From NCBI RefSeq assembly GCF_004682045.1, contig NZ_QUZT01000023.1, forward strand, positions 20,936-84,935: a DNA stretch of 64,000 bases, written 5' to 3'. Below are positions 25,811 to 34,561 of this stretch, in pieces; within the stretch, counting starts at the first letter, position 1; each line of letters opens with the position of its first letter. The DNA is from Pseudomonas nabeulensis (GTDB lineage: Bacteria; Pseudomonadota; Gammaproteobacteria; Pseudomonadales; Pseudomonadaceae). The notes under the pieces were generated by a model. It was not told where the DNA came from, did no database searches, and saw only the letters and a program-made list of their open reading frames with translations. Both the position numbers and the translations under genes were made by a program.

Positions 25811-27031
25811 CTATGGGACGTGTGGGACTGATTTGCGGCTGACCCGCGCATTCGTTAGCCAACCCCAAAGTCCGAAAACGATGAAGCTCACACCAATGGA
25901 CATCAACAAGTGGGAGCCGGTTTGCGCAAGGGCAGCACTGCTGACGGCAGCGGTGAGAAACATGATGCTGTTCCCCGCCGATGCCGCCGTCCCTGCGCGG
26001 CTGGAAAACAGCAACATTGCCGCAGAAATGGCTGCGGGTCGCACCAGGGTGACCGCGAGGGCACTGATCAGCATCGGGATCAGCAGGGTGACGGTGGTAA
26101 TGGCTTCATAGATGACGATCCCTGTTAACAGCACACCCGCGACGCAGAGTAGCCCGAGGCCGATGTTGATCTGCCGCGACAGCGTGATGCGTTTCTGCAA
26201 ATACGACGCCACAACGCCGCCGAGCAGGTAGGCCACGCCGTACACCATCAGCACCAGCGCGTATTGATATTCGGAGAGACTCAGCGCGTCCATGAAGATC
26301 AGCGGCGTTACGCTGATCAGCGCGAAGTAGCAAGCGAAGACCAGCGCGGCGATCCACCAGTAGCGCAGAAAGTCCCGGTTGCGTGCGACGGCCTTGAGGG
26401 TGGCGATGATCGACACCGGCTCGCGGTGCGGGCTGGCGGACCTCGATGGCAGGATGCATAGCGCATGGATCAGCATGCCCAGCGCCATCAGCGCGAAACC
26501 ATAGAAGCTGCCTTGCCAGTCGAACGTGGTTTGCAGCCAGGAGCCGATCAGCGGTGACAACGCGACAAACGAGCCACTGAGCGTCATGTAATAGAGACGC
26601 ACGCGGGCGCGATCTTGTTCGTCGAACAGGTCTTCTACCAATGCGTGGCCGAGTACAAAGAACCCACACCCCATTGCCTGAACGCTGCGAAACAGCAGGA
26701 AACTGAGATAGTCCTGCGCCAGTGCGCAACCAATGGCGCCGACGACCGACAGGGTGATGCAGCCAATCAACACTTCCTTGCGCCCCCATTTATCCGACAG
26801 CGGGCCGGCGACCAGTTGGGAGATCGAAAAAACCAGTGTGAACAGGCTGATGGACAGCGCGACGTCGGCGGTTGGCGTATCGAAGTAAGCGGACAGGGCG
26901 GGGAATGAAGGCAGCAGGATATTGATCGGGAAAAAACTGATCAGGGAAATGCAGGTGATGAGGATGAAACGGGAGAGTTGTTGACGTTTTATCTCGCCAC
27001 GAAGTGAGGGCGGGCAGGAGGACACAGACAT
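25811..27031 (-). CDS. MFS exporter, Bcr/CflA-like (DHA1) family
   Basis: The 406-residue, roughly 12-TM transporter has the MFS loop motif GPLSDKWGRKEVLIG after TM2 and an N-terminal ILLPSFPALSAYFDT segment typical of Bcr/CflA drug exporters. It is the last gene of a leftward unit, 122 bp after the SagB-like gene. By position it could export a SagB-modified product or give self-protection; that is inference. The RBS is weak, and base composition rises towards the genome average across this gene, unlike the two genes before it. Confidence 0.82.
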   Translation of the reverse strand: MSVSSCPPSLRGEIKRQQLSRFILITCISLISFFPINILLPSFPALSAYFDTPTADVALSISLFTLVFSISQLVAGPLSDKWGRKEVLIGCITLSVVGAIGCALAQDYLSFLLFRSVQAMGCGFFVLGHALVEDLFDEQDRARVRLYYMTLSGSFVALSPLIGSWLQTTFDWQGSFYGFALMALGMLIHALCILPSRSASPHREPVSIIATLKAVARNRDFLRYWWIAALVFACYFALISVTPLIFMDALSLSEYQYALVLMVYGVAYLLGGVVASYLQKRITLSRQINIGLGLLCVAGVLLTGIVIYEAITTVTLLIPMLISALAVTLVRPAAISAAMLLFSSRAGTAASAGNSIMFLTAAVSSAALAQTGSHLLMSIGVSFIVFGLWGWLTNARVSRKSVPHVP

Positions 27032-27153
27032 TGTTTTTGTTTTCCAGAGTGGGGCCGCAAGCCGATATTAGCCTTGGTTGGCGAGAACTCAATTAGTAAA
27101 GACGGAGTAACTCTCCTCCCAAGGCTGCTGTAAACGGCTGCGTTGCCAGGGTC

Positions 27154-28236
27154 TCAATTCGTTATCAAAAGCTTTTCGAACTCGTCGCTGAAAACCTGCC
27201 CATCGCTGTAGCCTGCACCTACGAAAAGAACTAACTGTTCTCTAAGGTCCCGTATGCCGAGGGATTTTTCGACTTTCGTGTCGTTGATGGCGGAGGACAA
27301 CCACGTGTTAAGCCCCATGGCGGTTGAGATAAGCTGAGTCGTTTGTGCGATGTGCCCGGCTTCTATCAGGGCAACTCGATAGGCCCTGGAGTGTGGGTAC
27401 TTCCACCACAGCTTGTCGAATCGCGATGTAATGAAAATACCAAAGGGAAGATTGTCGATGAAATGTTGGCCGTTAAGGAAGTTTCCCAGAGGCTCTTGTG
27501 TTCGACGAATCAGTCTAAGTGCGTGTAGCGCTGGGTGATAGTAGTAAAGTCCGGGGTTTAGGCCTCTTATGTTGTGCGCATACAAATAACCTTCGCTGGA
27601 GCTTAGTCCGCCACCTGACGGGCTGCTTCGCCTAGCGCGGAAAGAAGGGGGCGTTAAGTGCGAGGTGTCTTGAGTGCGTTCTTTTAAGTGCCCTAGCGAC
27701 AGGTAGAGCAGCGTACTCAGGTCTTCTAATGAAATGCTTTTGTTCAAATAGGTGCGGCAGGTTTTCCGTTTTATTAGCGTGTGTTGCAGTAACGGGTATG
27801 CTCTGAGAGATTCATCCGGTGAGGGTTGCGGTAGGCTGATAAAGTCTTCTGCTTGGAGATGGGCGAACCGGTTTGAATCAGGAGGGCTTCTGCGCATCAC
27901 GCTCTGACAGTGCGCCAGGTAATGAGCTGCCCAACTGACACTGTCCGTAGGCTGATCCGCGTCTGATAAATCCTTTGTGCCGATGTGGAATATTCTCGAT
28001 AAATCATCCCAACCCCATTGGGTGTCTGATGTTGGCGTGTCGTGTTGGATAATCGAGTTGTTAATGAACGTTGAGTCGGTCTCAAGTTTAGGGTCGTAAA
28101 GAGATAGATCGTAAATAAGCTCCATCAGACGCTGCGAGTGCGCACGATCCAGCTCAAACTGCTCATGGGTTTTATAATTCCAGATGATAAGGTGTTGCGA
28201 TTTGATTAGGAAAAATAAGTTTGGATTTATTTGCAT
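27154..28236 (-). CDS. SagB-type dehydrogenase (nitroreductase fold)
   Basis: The 360-residue protein has an N-terminal region of about 140 residues, with LIIWNYKTHEQFEL at 16-29 as in SagB/ThcOx proteins, then a nitroreductase domain. FMN-domain landmarks are KRKTCRTYL (156-164), SSPSGGGLSSSEGYLYAHNIRGLNPGLYYY (split at 204-213 and 214-233) and ALIEAGHIAQTTQL (289-302). SagB enzymes oxidise azolines to azoles in peptide natural products using FMN. No YcaO cyclodehydratase is present here. GC is low (one 60-bp line counts 38%, another 47%), suggesting acquisition. GGGGAG lies 6 nt before the ATG. A tiny gene lies just upstream. The substrate is unknown. Confidence 0.85.
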   Translation of the reverse strand: MQINPNLFFLIKSQHLIIWNYKTHEQFELDRAHSQRLMELIYDLSLYDPKLETDSTFINNSIIQHDTPTSDTQWGWDDLSRIFHIGTKDLSDADQPTDSVSWAAHYLAHCQSVMRRSPPDSNRFAHLQAEDFISLPQPSPDESLRAYPLLQHTLIKRKTCRTYLNKSISLEDLSTLLYLSLGHLKERTQDTSHLTPPSFRARRSSPSGGGLSSSEGYLYAHNIRGLNPGLYYYHPALHALRLIRRTQEPLGNFLNGQHFIDNLPFGIFITSRFDKLWWKYPHSRAYRVALIEAGHIAQTTQLISTAMGLNTWLSSAINDTKVEKSLGIRDLREQLVLFVGAGYSDGQVFSDEFEKLLITN

Positions 28237-28257
28237 TGTTTACTCCCCGTTCTTGGG

Positions 28258-28280
28258 GCTGGGTTGGCGTACAACCCAGC
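28258..28280 (-). promoter_or_regulatory. Hairpin between the tiny gene and the sagB-like gene
   Basis: An 8-bp perfect stem, GCTGGGTT / AACCCAGC with a 7-nt loop, starts 14 bp after the tiny gene's stop and ends 21 bp before the sagB-like start. No U-tract follows. It could partly block readthrough or protect the 3' end of the upstream message, as is often seen downstream of peptide-precursor genes. Confidence 0.6.
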
Positions 28281-28294
28281 TCGTAATCAACGAC

Positions 28295-28360
28295 TTATTT
28301 AGGCATTCCAATCAGTGCGAATGCTGCCAGTGCTTTTGACTCAAGGATGATTGCGTTCAT
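28295..28360 (-). CDS. 21-residue peptide gene, candidate precursor for the SagB-like enzyme
   Basis: This ORF is too short for standard gene callers. On the minus strand ATG at 28360 is preceded by GGAGAG at a good distance. The 21-codon product begins MNAIILESK and ends LIGMPK. It is rich in Ala, Leu and Ile, has one Ser, no Cys or Thr, and two Lys, one C-terminal. An in-frame ATG at 28378 would add six residues but has no ribosome site. It is the first gene of the leftward unit with the sagB-like gene and the MFS exporter, under a palindromic site. Roles to consider: a modified-peptide precursor, a signalling peptide, or a regulatory leader peptide. Coding is supported by RBS and context only. 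Confidence 0.6.
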   Translation of the reverse strand: MNAIILESKALAAFALIGMPK

Positions 28361-28390
28361 ATAAACTCTCCATTCCATTAAGTTAGTTGG

Positions 28391-28415
28391 CTGTCACGCA
28401 CAATGATCGTGACAG
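28391..28415. promoter_or_regulatory. Perfect inverted repeat upstream of the tiny peptide gene
   Basis: CTGTCACG and CGTGACAG form a perfect 8-bp inverted repeat with a 9-bp centre, ending 31 bp before the tiny gene's ATG. The arrangement fits a dimeric repressor or activator site, or an RNA hairpin in the 5' leader. No regulator gene lies next to it. Confidence 0.65.
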
Positions 28416-28574
28416 AAACTAGGCTAGGCGTTGGTTTTGGATTTATCTAGTCAGGGGGGCGTAGGATAATTCTGGTGACGTTGTAGTCTGTATTTGCTGT
28501 AACGATGAAGCTGTATATGGTTTTTGAGTTTGTACAAAAAACGAAGAGGTTTGCTTTCGTTCAAGGGGGGAACT

Positions 28575-28604
28575 GATGCTGCCCGGAACCCGTCGGGCAG
28601 CATC
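28575..28604 (-). terminator. Strong hairpin after rlmI
   Basis: An 11-bp perfect stem, GATGCTGCCCG / CGGGCAGCATC with an 8-nt loop, lies 15 bp past the rlmI stop on the minus strand. No U-run follows, but its position and stability suggest it ends the rlmI transcript and separates it from the peptide/sagB unit. Confidence 0.6.
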
Positions 28605-28618
28605 ATGCGAGAACAGAC

Positions 28619-29815
28619 TTAGCTATTCGGCAACAACCGGCACGTAATGCTCTTGATATACCGCGTCTCGGCAATCGCCGGGTGCACCGGGTGATCCGGG
28701 CCCTGGCCGCCACGCTCCAGCAGCTGGATATTGCGGTCCAAGTGACGTGCGCTGGTCAGCAAGATGTTCTGCAGATCATCTTCCGGCAAGTGCATGGAGC
28801 ACGAGGCGCTGACCAGGATGCCGTCCTTGCTGAGCAGGCGCATGGCTTGCTCGTTCAGGCGGCGGTAGGCGCCTTCGCCGTTCTTCATGTCTTTTTTGCG
28901 TTTGATGAAGGCCGGTGGGTCGGCGACGATCACGTCGAAGCGTTCTTCGCTGGCTTTCAGTTCTTTCAAGGCTTCAAACACGTCGCCTTCGATGCAGGTC
29001 ATCTTCTCGGCAAAGCCGTTCAGCGCGGCGTTGCGCTCTACGCCGTCGAGGGCGAAGGCGGAGGCGTCGACGCAGAACACTTCACTGGCGCCGAAAGCGG
29101 CGGCTTGCACACCCCAGCCGCCGATGTAGCTGTACAGGTCGAGTACGCGTTTGCCTTTGGCATACGGGGCCAGGCGGGCGCGGTTCATGCGGTGGTCGTA
29201 GAACCAGCCGGTTTTCTGGCCCTGGATCACCGGGGCTTCGAATTTCACGCCGTTTTCTTCCAGCGCCACCCACTCCGGCACCAGGCCAAACACCGTTTCG
29301 ACGTAGCGGTTGAGGCCTTCGGCGTCGCGGGCGGCGGAGTCGTTCTTGAACAGGATGCCGCTGGGCTTGAGCACTTGGGTCAGTGCGGCGATCACGTCGT
29401 CCTTATGGGCTTCCATGGTCGCCGAGGCGATCTGCACCACCAGGATGTCGCCGAAACGGTCGACCACCAGGCCTGGCAACAGGTCGGAATCGCCGTAGAT
29501 CAGGCGGTAGAACGGCTTGTCGAACAGGCGGTCACGCAGGGACAGGGCCACGTTCAGGCGGTGTACCAGCAGCGACTTGTCCAGCGGCAACTTGATGTCA
29601 CGCGACAGCAGGCGGGCGCAGATCAGGTTGTTCGGGCTCATGGCCACGATGCCCAGGGTCTTGCCGCCGGCCGCTTCCAGGATAGCCTGGTCACCTGCCT
29701 GGAAGCCGTGGAGTGGGGTGGCCGCCACGTCGATTTCGTTGCTGTAGACCCACAGGTGGCCGTTGCGCAAACGACGATCGGCGTTGGCTTTGAGACGCAG
29801 GCTTGGCAGGGACAT
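28619..29815 (-). CDS. rlmI: 23S rRNA m5C1962 methyltransferase RlmI
   Basis: The 398-residue SAM enzyme methylates C1962 of 23S rRNA. It starts MSLPSLRLKANADRRLRNGHLWVYSNEID, a PUA domain, followed by an RlmI-like middle region and a Rossmann methyltransferase domain (VLDLYSYIGGWGVQAAAFGA, VIVADPPAFIKRKKD, SASCSMHL with the catalytic Cys). The ATG at 29815 is chosen; the longer frame to 30007 reads through REP DNA. It is leftward and divergent from the HDOD gene. Confidence 0.93.
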   Translation of the reverse strand: MSLPSLRLKANADRRLRNGHLWVYSNEIDVAATPLHGFQAGDQAILEAAGGKTLGIVAMSPNNLICARLLSRDIKLPLDKSLLVHRLNVALSLRDRLFDKPFYRLIYGDSDLLPGLVVDRFGDILVVQIASATMEAHKDDVIAALTQVLKPSGILFKNDSAARDAEGLNRYVETVFGLVPEWVALEENGVKFEAPVIQGQKTGWFYDHRMNRARLAPYAKGKRVLDLYSYIGGWGVQAAAFGASEVFCVDASAFALDGVERNAALNGFAEKMTCIEGDVFEALKELKASEERFDVIVADPPAFIKRKKDMKNGEGAYRRLNEQAMRLLSKDGILVSASCSMHLPEDDLQNILLTSARHLDRNIQLLERGGQGPDHPVHPAIAETRYIKSITCRLLPNS

Positions 29816-29899
29816 GACGTCGCTCCGGAAAAAAGAGCGGGAGTATACCGTGTTGTGTAGGAATTGGCGGCGCCGCCGGACATGTGGGAGCGGGCTTGT

Positions 29900-29993
29900 T
29901 GTGGCGAGGGAGCTTGCTCCCGCTCGACTGCGTAGCAGTCGCAAGCTTTTGGGGGCGCTTCGCGCCCCAGCGGGAGCAAGCTCCCTCGCCACA
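29900..29993. repeat. REP pair (type 2)
   Basis: Inverted units with core GGGAGCTTGCTCCC and GTGGCGA flank lie at about 29900-29924 and 29969-29993. A type-1 fragment (about 29882-29899) abuts the left side. They sit in the divergent gap upstream of rlmI and the HDOD gene, unlike most pairs, which lie at gene ends. Confidence 0.92.
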
Positions 29994-30077
29994 GTATGAG
30001 TTTGCATTCAGGTTTTTGAGGTGTCGGTCAGATTGCCATCGGGGTTAGAATCCCCGCCTAGTCCAGAGTAAGTACTT

Positions 30078-30944
30078 ATGTCCCAAGAGCTATCCGCCGA
30101 ACAGATCCAACAGGCCCTGCAAGGCATCAGCGTACCGCCCCAACCGCAGATCATGGTGGATCTGCAGATGGAGCAATACATGCCCGACCCGGACCTGGAA
30201 GTGATCGCGCGGTTGATCTCCCAGGACCCAGGCCTGTCCGGCGCTTTGCTCAAGATCGTCAACTCGCCGTATTACGGGCTGAGCAACAAGATCGCCTCGA
30301 TCCAGCGCGCGGTGAACCTGTTGGGCAGCCGTTCGATCATCAACCTGATCAACGCGCAGTCGATCAAGGGCGAGATGAGCGATGACACCATCGTCACCCT
30401 CAACCGTTTCTGGGACACCGCCCAGGACGTGGCCATGACCTGCCTCACCCTGGCCAAGCGCACCGGCTCCCAAGCGGTGGACGAAGCCTACGCATTGGGC
30501 CTGTTCCACGATTGTGGCGTGCCATTGATGCTCAAGCGCTTCCCCAATTACATGTCCGTGCTGGAAGAGGCTTACGCCAATGCCGGCACGGACTGCCGCG
30601 TGGTCGACACCGAGAACAATGCGTTCAACACCAACCATGCGGTGGTCGGCTACTACACGGCCAAGTCGTGGCGCCTGCCGGAGCATGTGACCGACGCCAT
30701 TGCCAACCACCACAACGCCCTGGCGATTTTCAGCGATGAGTCGTCACGCAACCCGCAGCTTAAAAACCTGCTGGCGATCCTGAAAATGGCCGAGCACATT
30801 TGCTCGTCCTACCGCGTGCTGGGCAACCAGGCGGTGGACCATGAGTGGAATGCCATTGGTGCCATGGTGCTGGACTACGTGGGCCTGTCGGAATACGACT
30901 TCGAAAGCATGAAGCTGTCGATCCGCGAGCTGGGCGCCCACTGA
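30078..30944 (+). CDS. HDOD-domain protein
   Basis: The 288-residue cytoplasmic protein consists mainly of one HDOD domain (about residues 25-220), with LISQDPGLSGALLKIVNSPYYGL and the degenerate HD-like FHDCGVPLML. HDOD proteins are helical, non-catalytic relatives of HD phosphohydrolases and act in signalling, often tied to cyclic-di-GMP or stress. No receiver or GGDEF domain is attached. It lies 21 bp upstream of mutM, with which it may be cotranscribed. Confidence 0.88.
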   Translation: MSQELSAEQIQQALQGISVPPQPQIMVDLQMEQYMPDPDLEVIARLISQDPGLSGALLKIVNSPYYGLSNKIASIQRAVNLLGSRSIINLINAQSIKGEMSDDTIVTLNRFWDTAQDVAMTCLTLAKRTGSQAVDEAYALGLFHDCGVPLMLKRFPNYMSVLEEAYANAGTDCRVVDTENNAFNTNHAVVGYYTAKSWRLPEHVTDAIANHHNALAIFSDESSRNPQLKNLLAILKMAEHICSSYRVLGNQAVDHEWNAIGAMVLDYVGLSEYDFESMKLSIRELGAH

Positions 30945-30965
30945 CCCTTCTTTATAGAGGTACGC

Positions 30966-31778
30966 ATGCCCGAGTTACCCGAAGTCGAAACCACCCGCCG
31001 CGGAATCGCGCCACACCTGGAAGGCCAGCGCGTCAGCCGTGTGGTGGTGCGCGAGCGGCGCTTGCGCTGGCCGATCCCGGAAGATTTGGATGTGCGCCTG
31101 TCCGGGCAGCGCATCGTGCTGGTGGAGCGGCGCGCCAAGTACCTGCTGATCAATGCCGAAGTGGGCACCTTGATCAGCCACTTGGGCATGTCGGGCAATC
31201 TGCGGCTGGTTGAGGTCGGCATGCCGGCAGCCAAGCATGAGCATGTGGATATCGAGTTGGAATCGGGTTTGGCCTTGCGCTACACCGACCCGCGTCGTTT
31301 CGGCGCGATGCTCTGGAGCCAGGACCCGCACAATCATGAACTGCTGATTCGCCTGGGGCCGGAGCCGTTGACCGACCTGTTTGATGGCGAGCGTCTGTTC
31401 CAACTGTCCCGTGGCCGTTCGATGGCGGTGAAGCCGTTCATCATGGACAACGCGGTGGTGGTGGGGGTGGGCAATATCTATGCGACGGAAGCGCTGTTTG
31501 CGGCGGGGATCGATCCGCGTCGTGAGGCCGGTGGTATTTCCCGGGCGCGGTATTTGAAGCTGGCGATTGAGATCAAGCGTGTGCTCGCCGCCGCTATTGA
31601 GCGCGGCGGCACGACGTTGCGGGACTTTATCGGTGGAGATGGGCAGCCGGGGTATTTCCAGCAGGAACTGTTTGTCTATGGCCGGGGCGGCGAGGCGTGC
31701 AAGGTGTGCGGGACTGAGCTGCGCAATGTGGTGCTGGGGCAGCGAGCGAGTGTGTTTTGTCCCAAGTGCCAGAGCTGA
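30966..31778 (+). CDS. mutM: Formamidopyrimidine-DNA glycosylase
   Basis: The 270-residue bifunctional glycosylase/AP lyase removes 8-oxoguanine and Fapy lesions. It begins with the catalytic [13 protein letters not shown] (P2 Schiff base, E3) and ends with a four-Cys zinc finger (CKVCG ... FCPKCQS). The internal helix-two-turn-helix signature [13 protein letters not shown] is present. Confidence 0.97.
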   Translation: MPELPEVETTRRGIAPHLEGQRVSRVVVRERRLRWPIPEDLDVRLSGQRIVLVERRAKYLLINAEVGTLISHLGMSGNLRLVEVGMPAAKHEHVDIELESGLALRYTDPRRFGAMLWSQDPHNHELLIRLGPEPLTDLFDGERLFQLSRGRSMAVKPFIMDNAVVVGVGNIYATEALFAAGIDPRREAGGISRARYLKLAIEIKRVLAAAIERGGTTLRDFIGGDGQPGYFQQELFVYGRGGEACKVCGTELRNVVLGQRASVFCPKCQS

Positions 31779-31803
31779 TTGCTGTGTGATGGCTGACATA
31801 GCC

Positions 31804-31823
31804 ATCGGGGGCTTGCCCCCGAT
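31804..31823. terminator. 20-bp perfect REP-derived palindrome between convergent genes
   Basis: ATCGGGGGC-TT-GCCCCCGAT lies between the convergent stops of mutM (31778) and fdx (31830). It is a collapsed type-1 REP whose two halves pair directly. It probably serves both transcripts as an mRNA-end hairpin. Confidence 0.6.
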
Positions 31824-31829
31824 GAGGCC

Positions 31830-32845
<1,016 letters not shown>

Positions 32846-32889
32846 TTATGCAGAAGAAAGCACTATAGACATCGCGAATACCGCGTTTT

Positions 32890-34485
32890 TCACGCTGTTC
32901 TCAGACGTTCGGCCAAAGCTGTCGCCAGTTGGGCGGTCAATCCATACACCGACAATTGAGGGTTAGCCCCAATGCTGGTGGGGAATAACGACCCATCGTG
33001 GATCGACAGGTTGCGCAATTGGTGGTGGCGGCCGAGGCTGTCGGCCACAGCGTTTTTCGGGTCTTCACCCATCGCACAACCGCCCATCACATGGGCGCTG
33101 CCCAGGCACGTACGGTGCAACTCCAGGTTGAGGCCTTCGATCATCGTGCGGGCTTCGCCGAGGGTTTTCACATAACGCGCATCGTGGTGCAGCGGCTTGA
33201 CCGACTTGGCGCCCGCCGCGAACTGGATCTCGGCCATGCTGTGGAATGCACGGCGCAGGCCGTCCCAGGCGTAGTCCGACACCTGGTAGTCGAGCACTGG
33301 CGTGCCGTCGCCGCGCAAATCCACCGTGCCGCCGGGGCTGTCAGGGTGGAAGCCGTCTCGCAGCAGGGCGAGCATGGCGTGGGTGTTGGGCAGTTGGCTC
33401 ATGTCCAGGGCGTTCTGCTCGCCGTAGCCACCCAGCAGGGTGCTGGCCAGCGCCGGGTGTAGGGGCGGGGCTTCGAGCTTGTACGACATTTTACCGGTGG
33501 TGCCGTCCTGCCATTGGAAGTGATCGGAGTAGATCGACTGCGGCGCGCCGTAGAACGGATTGATCACCTCGTCGAACAACCCCGCCGAGAAGTTCACCAG
33601 GTGCAAGAAGGTGCGCTTGCCCACCCGCGAGTGCGGGTCCGGAGCGTCTGAGCGCATCAGCAACGCCGGGCTGTTGATGCCGCCGCCGGAGAGTACGTAG
33701 TGTTTGGCTTTCACCGTGATCTTGCGGCCAGTCGGCGCCACGCAGAGCGCGTCCATGGCCACGCATTCCAGGCTGCTGATGGTGTCGCCGCTGTATTTCA
33801 AGCGCTCGGCGCGGGCCAGGTACAGCAACTCGCCGCCCTTTTCCAGGGTGGACGGAATAGTCGTCACCAACATCGACTGCTTGGCATTGACCGGGCAACC
33901 CATGCCGCAATAACCGAGGTTGAAGCAACCGCGCACGTTGCGTGGAATCACGTGCCAGCTGTAGCCGAGTTTTTCGCAGCCCTTGCGGATCACGTCGTTA
34001 TTGGGGTTGGGCGGCATGGCCCAGGGCGCGATGCCCAGGCGCTGTTCCATCTTTTCGAACCAAGGCGCCATTTCTGCGCTGCTGTGGCCCTTCACCGCAT
34101 ATTCGCTGGCCCAGTGGGAAAGGGTGGCGTCGGGTGTGCGAAAGCTGGAAGTCCAGTTGATCAAGGTCGTGCCGCCCACAGCCCGACCTTGCAGGATGGT
34201 GATCGCGCCGTCCTTGCTCATGCGCCCAATGCCTTCCTGATACAGGCTGGTGTAGGCCTCGTCTTCCAGCAGTTTGAAATCGCTGCTGGTCTTGAGCGGG
34301 CCTTCTTCGATCAGCAGCACTTTGTAGCCGGCGGCGCTGAGGATCTCGGCCGTGGTGCCGCCACCGGCACCGCTGCCAATGATCGCGACGTCGGCTTCGA
34401 GGGTCAGGTCGCTGTCGAGGGCGGCGCCATTGTGGGTCTTCCAGCCACGGGCCAGGCCGTCGCGGAATAGGTCGGGTACGGGCAT
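32890..34485 (-). CDS. GMC-family FAD oxidoreductase
   Basis: The 531-residue protein has an N-terminal FAD motif (VAIIGSGAGGGTTAEILSAAGY, about residues 33-54), the GMC middle signature region and a C-terminal catalytic region (LHRTCLGSAHVMGGCAMG, then SLFPTSIGANPQLSVYGLTA). GMC enzymes oxidise alcohols, sugars or aldehydes. A Tat-exported lipoprotein and an aldehyde dehydrogenase lie immediately upstream on the same strand. Together they suggest an alcohol-to-aldehyde-to-acid chain for a hydrophobic or aromatic substrate; the actual substrate is unknown. Confidence 0.85.
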   Translation of the reverse strand: MPVPDLFRDGLARGWKTHNGAALDSDLTLEADVAIIGSGAGGGTTAEILSAAGYKVLLIEEGPLKTSSDFKLLEDEAYTSLYQEGIGRMSKDGAITILQGRAVGGTTLINWTSSFRTPDATLSHWASEYAVKGHSSAEMAPWFEKMEQRLGIAPWAMPPNPNNDVIRKGCEKLGYSWHVIPRNVRGCFNLGYCGMGCPVNAKQSMLVTTIPSTLEKGGELLYLARAERLKYSGDTISSLECVAMDALCVAPTGRKITVKAKHYVLSGGGINSPALLMRSDAPDPHSRVGKRTFLHLVNFSAGLFDEVINPFYGAPQSIYSDHFQWQDGTTGKMSYKLEAPPLHPALASTLLGGYGEQNALDMSQLPNTHAMLALLRDGFHPDSPGGTVDLRGDGTPVLDYQVSDYAWDGLRRAFHSMAEIQFAAGAKSVKPLHHDARYVKTLGEARTMIEGLNLELHRTCLGSAHVMGGCAMGEDPKNAVADSLGRHHQLRNLSIHDGSLFPTSIGANPQLSVYGLTAQLATALAERLRTA

Positions 34486-34561
34486 AGGTGTGCACTCTTG
34501 TTTTTATACGAAGTTGAGTTCAGAAAAACACTGCAAATCCCCTGTGGGAGGGTTATCAATC

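Noticed and set aside
28258..28280. Intrinsic terminator fully separating the tiny ORF from sagB
   Set aside because: No U-tract follows the stem, so I keep it as a hairpin with possible partial effect, not as a terminator.
28511..28545. Sigma-70 promoter on the minus strand for the peptide/sagB unit (TTTTTG ... TATACA)
   Set aside because: The -35 matches poorly and it would lie about 150 bp from the start; too weak to list as a feature.
29900..29993. CRISPR-like repeats
   Set aside because: REP units here and elsewhere are inverted pairs with short loops, not direct repeats with unique spacers; no cas genes in the window.
29816..30007. N-terminal extension of rlmI
   Set aside because: It translates a type-2 REP pair, and the family starts at MSLPSLRLK.
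34535..34555. REP unit downstream of the Tat lipoprotein gene
   Set aside because: Only CTGTGGGAGGG is left with no inverted core; too short to call a repeat.
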